DNA from: Termitomyces sp. T153
Taxonomy: Eukaryota; Basidiomycota; Agaricomycetes; Agaricales; Lyophyllaceae
Length of the DNA stretch: 58,763 bases
Direction: 5' to 3'
Assembly: GCA_018296165.2 (NCBI GenBank)
Contig: JACKQL020000196.1
Span: forward strand, 1 to 58,763
Each line of letters begins with the position of its first letter. Within the stretch, counting starts at the first letter, position 1. The notes under the pieces are model-generated. The model saw only the letters and a list, made by a program, of their open reading frames with translations, ran no database searches and was not told the DNA's origin. Of this stretch, positions 56,846 through 58,763 are shown piece after piece. The position numbers and the translations under genes are program-made.

Positions 56846-57212
56846 TGTCAGGGGACTTCCATTTCTGACCTCTGTGGCTTGTTCCAATGCCTCCACAGCT
56901 TGCTTGATGTTTCCAAGGCTCACTCCAGACCTCCAGAGATCTCCAGAGACCTACAGAACTGTCTGTATTACCTCATGAATTACTTCTCTAGGGTTAGGAG
57001 TAGCTCTGGTCTTCTGTACAGCCATTCCCACACCTCCACCACCTGCTGATGCACTGCACTGAGCAGCAGGGATCCTTAGACTTGTTCTCTTCAGATTCTC
57101 CTATGCTAGGGGATTGGTTACTGTTGTATTGTCATCTACTTGCTAATATACTTTGAATTCCCCTCTGCTAGCTGCATGACTCAGATCTGCTGCACCAGAG
57201 GTTGCCCTTACA
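56846..57212 (+). repeat. chromovirus 2 3' LTR, 367 bp
   Basis: TGTCAGGGGACTTCC to GCCCTTACA. It pairs with 48641-49009. The flanks ATGCC (before 48641) and GCCAG (after 57212) do not match, so no target duplication remains. Confidence 0.85.
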
Positions 57213-57311
57213 GCCAGGCTATTGGTGAGTCCAAAGAACATAATGAAAGGTTCAAACAATCCCTGGTTGGTCCAGAAGGCAGCCTTTCATTTGTCTCCTT
57301 TGTGGATGTGC
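57213..57311 (-). pseudogene. chromovirus RT scrap (minus)
   Basis: The reverse complement contains the FGLTNS block (GTCCAAAGAACATAATGAA on plus, near 57230) and a DQGLF-like piece. About 100 bp lie between the LTR and the inverted-repeat element. Confidence 0.55.
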
Positions 57312-57500
57312 AGTGATTGGGCTCCTGAGGAAATACTGAAAAAGAAACCTGTTATGCCATTTCCAAACAGGGTATTTCCAATGGAAAAAGGCTCTAAACA
57401 ATGGGAGAAGCCTTTTTCCAAGGGAAAATTCTGTCAAAGAAATGATATATCATTTCTTTTTCCATTTTTCCAATGGAAACAGGTTCCAGTGCCAGCAGTG
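57312..57500. mobile_element. second, diverged copy of the 203-bp inverted-repeat element
   Basis: Homologous to the reverse complement of 44641-44843: AGAAACCTGTTAT, CAATGGAAAAAGGCTCT and TGTCAAAGAAATG are shared. The right end TGCCAGCAGTG (57490-57500) is intact; the left terminal repeat is worn (CAGTGATTGGG). Confidence 0.6.
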
Positions 57501-58763
57501 TATGCATGTGCAAAATCTGAGATTATATCTCCCACAGTCTTTCCCATGGTCCATTTCCATCAGGTTCCACTGACCACAGGGGCTCAGCTACACTGGGCAA
57601 GTCCTTACTAGGCAGACACAATGTCCTACACTGATAACCTAGCATTTTGGGAAGGTCTGGGACCTCAGGTAGGGAGGATAAGCAAGGGGGAGCAGTCTGT
57701 GTCAGGTTCTGCTGACCATGGAGGCTCAGCTACACTGGGAGAGTCCTTACTAGGCAGACATAATATCCTGCACTGATAACTCAGCATCAGGGAAGGTTTA
57801 GACTTCAGAGACAGGAAGTAATCCAAGCAAGTCTGGGGTGGTTCGGGGAAGTGTAAGATGAGTTACAGGAAGGATTGGACTTGATGGGGCATCTCAGGCA
57901 CAAGTCTGAAAGCAAGTATTGGAAGTGTGGGGCAAATGGAGGCTATACAAGTGATGGGAGTGGGGCCAGAGTTTGATGGGAGATCAATAGATGTTGATGG
58001 GTCTCAGGGCTGAGCAATTAGTGAGGTCCAGAGTTGGTTTATGAATGCTCAAGGTTTGTAATTGTAAGCATGGAGTTTGTAATGGCATTAAGGTATAAGG
58101 AACTTGGACACAACAAGGGAAACAGAGTTGAACAAGACAAGACAGAGTTGAGGCAAGATTGAAACAAGAACAAAAATAGATTCAAGCAGAGATATGAAAC
58201 AAGAATGAGACAATAACAGAGATAGAGACAAGACAAGACCAGGAGACTGAGAAAGACTGGGAGTAAGAGAAAGGGAAATGTAACATAGAACATGAAACAT
58301 GAGAAGGAAACAATCAGAAACACATCAGGTAAGGCAGGTAATATCAAGACTAGCATACAGGATGTTACTCTACAGCTTATATACTGACTACTGGGACAGC
58401 TCCAGGAATAGCAGGTCTGGTGGCAGGGCTTGTTGGAGTCATGCAGAGCTGATGGGTGTTGGTTGTGATCAAGGGGCAGGCTGCAGTGATATACTGATGG
58501 GATCATGATGGGATCAGTTGGGGGCATGGGCCATCCTGGAGTCTTTGTGATGCTCTGGAGCTAATTAGGTAAACCTGGATGACAAACTGGTGACATATGC
58601 TGGTGTCAGGAACAGTGGAGGAGGGTCCCAGGGACTTAGAAGAGGCAGGAGAAGCATCAAAGGCTGCAGAGAAGGTGTTGGAGTTAGCCAGAGGGCTGTT
58701 GGGGTTTGCCAGGGAAGCATTGGAGTTATCTGGAGTGGGTGCTATGAGTGAACAAAGGTTGGG
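57501..58763. other. degenerate repeats and purine-rich tract, no gene recognised
   Basis: Two diverged direct repeats about 140 bp apart (around 57567-57680 and 57705-57815) share CTCAGCTACACTGGG and GTCCTTACTAGGCAGACA. At about 58101-58320 the plus strand is strongly purine-rich (AACAAGACAAGACAGAGTTG and similar). TGTCAGGTTCTGC near 57700 could be the start of an unknown LTR. No catalytic domain is seen. Confidence 0.45.

Noticed and set aside
58039..58527. 162-residue minus frame with several apparent membrane segments
   Set aside because: It is the complement of a purine-rich tract, so Leu/Phe/Ser runs arise from composition. It is CpG-poor repeat DNA with no family match.
11900..58763. 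RIP-type mutation as the cause of decay
   Set aside because: RIP of Ascomycota acts on CpA and leaves TpA-rich DNA. Here CpG is lost and CpA is abundant, which fits decay of methylated CpG.
1..58763. rRNA, functional tRNA genes, CRISPR arrays, bacterial operons
   Set aside because: None seen. The only tRNA-like sequence (47440-47563) lacks a convincing cloverleaf, and repeats are not regularly spaced arrays.

Overview
The window looks like a piece of a basidiomycete (probably Agaricomycete) genome. Protein genes carry several short GT-AG introns of about 45-60 bp. The transposons are types typical of that class: a Plavaka DNA transposon, chromodomain Ty3/gypsy elements and other gypsy lineages. 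Old transposon DNA has lost nearly all CpG, as expected where CpG-methylated repeats decay by deamination. The species cannot be named from the sequence.

Region 1 (1 to about 11,900) is gene-like DNA with normal CpG. It holds four copies of an uncharacterised gene family with three shared intron positions. Copies B (minus, 3150-4842), C (plus, 5186-6875) and D (minus, 9767-11441) have open frames of 510, 511 and 506 residues. Copy A (910-2416) is broken, and its 5' end is joined in frame to a fragment of a GH43-type glycoside hydrolase (456-909). A and B are convergent and share a perfect 346-bp inverted repeat, which points to recent gene conversion. Between C and D lies a decayed DPH2 (diphthamide synthesis) gene.

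Region 2 (about 12,000 to 42,480) is a transposon graveyard: a gag-like fragment, a Plavaka transposon, unassigned DNA, a chromovirus 3' end, an unrelated LTR (LTR-X), a zinc-cluster-like gene fragment, two minus-strand gypsy elements nested in one another (element 2 inside element 3), and a nearly complete decayed chromovirus (chromovirus 1, 35,362-41,470). No element appears active.

Region 3 (about 42,490 to 44,640) is an island of CpG-normal host DNA with one intact alpha/beta-hydrolase gene (minus, four exons, 348 residues).

Region 4 (44,641 to 58,763) is transposon DNA again: a short inverted-terminal-repeat element, a possible tRNA-derived SINE, a chromovirus gag fragment, and chromovirus 2 (48,641-57,212), which is interrupted by an inverted, 5'-truncated relative. 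The end holds degenerate repeats and a purine-rich tract.

The working genes supported here are copies B, C and D and the hydrolase. I did not find a convincing new multi-gene system. The most notable observations are the GH43 chimera, the A/B conversion tract, a possible alternative C-terminus in copies A and C, and CpG decay that repeatedly hits transposon catalytic residues.
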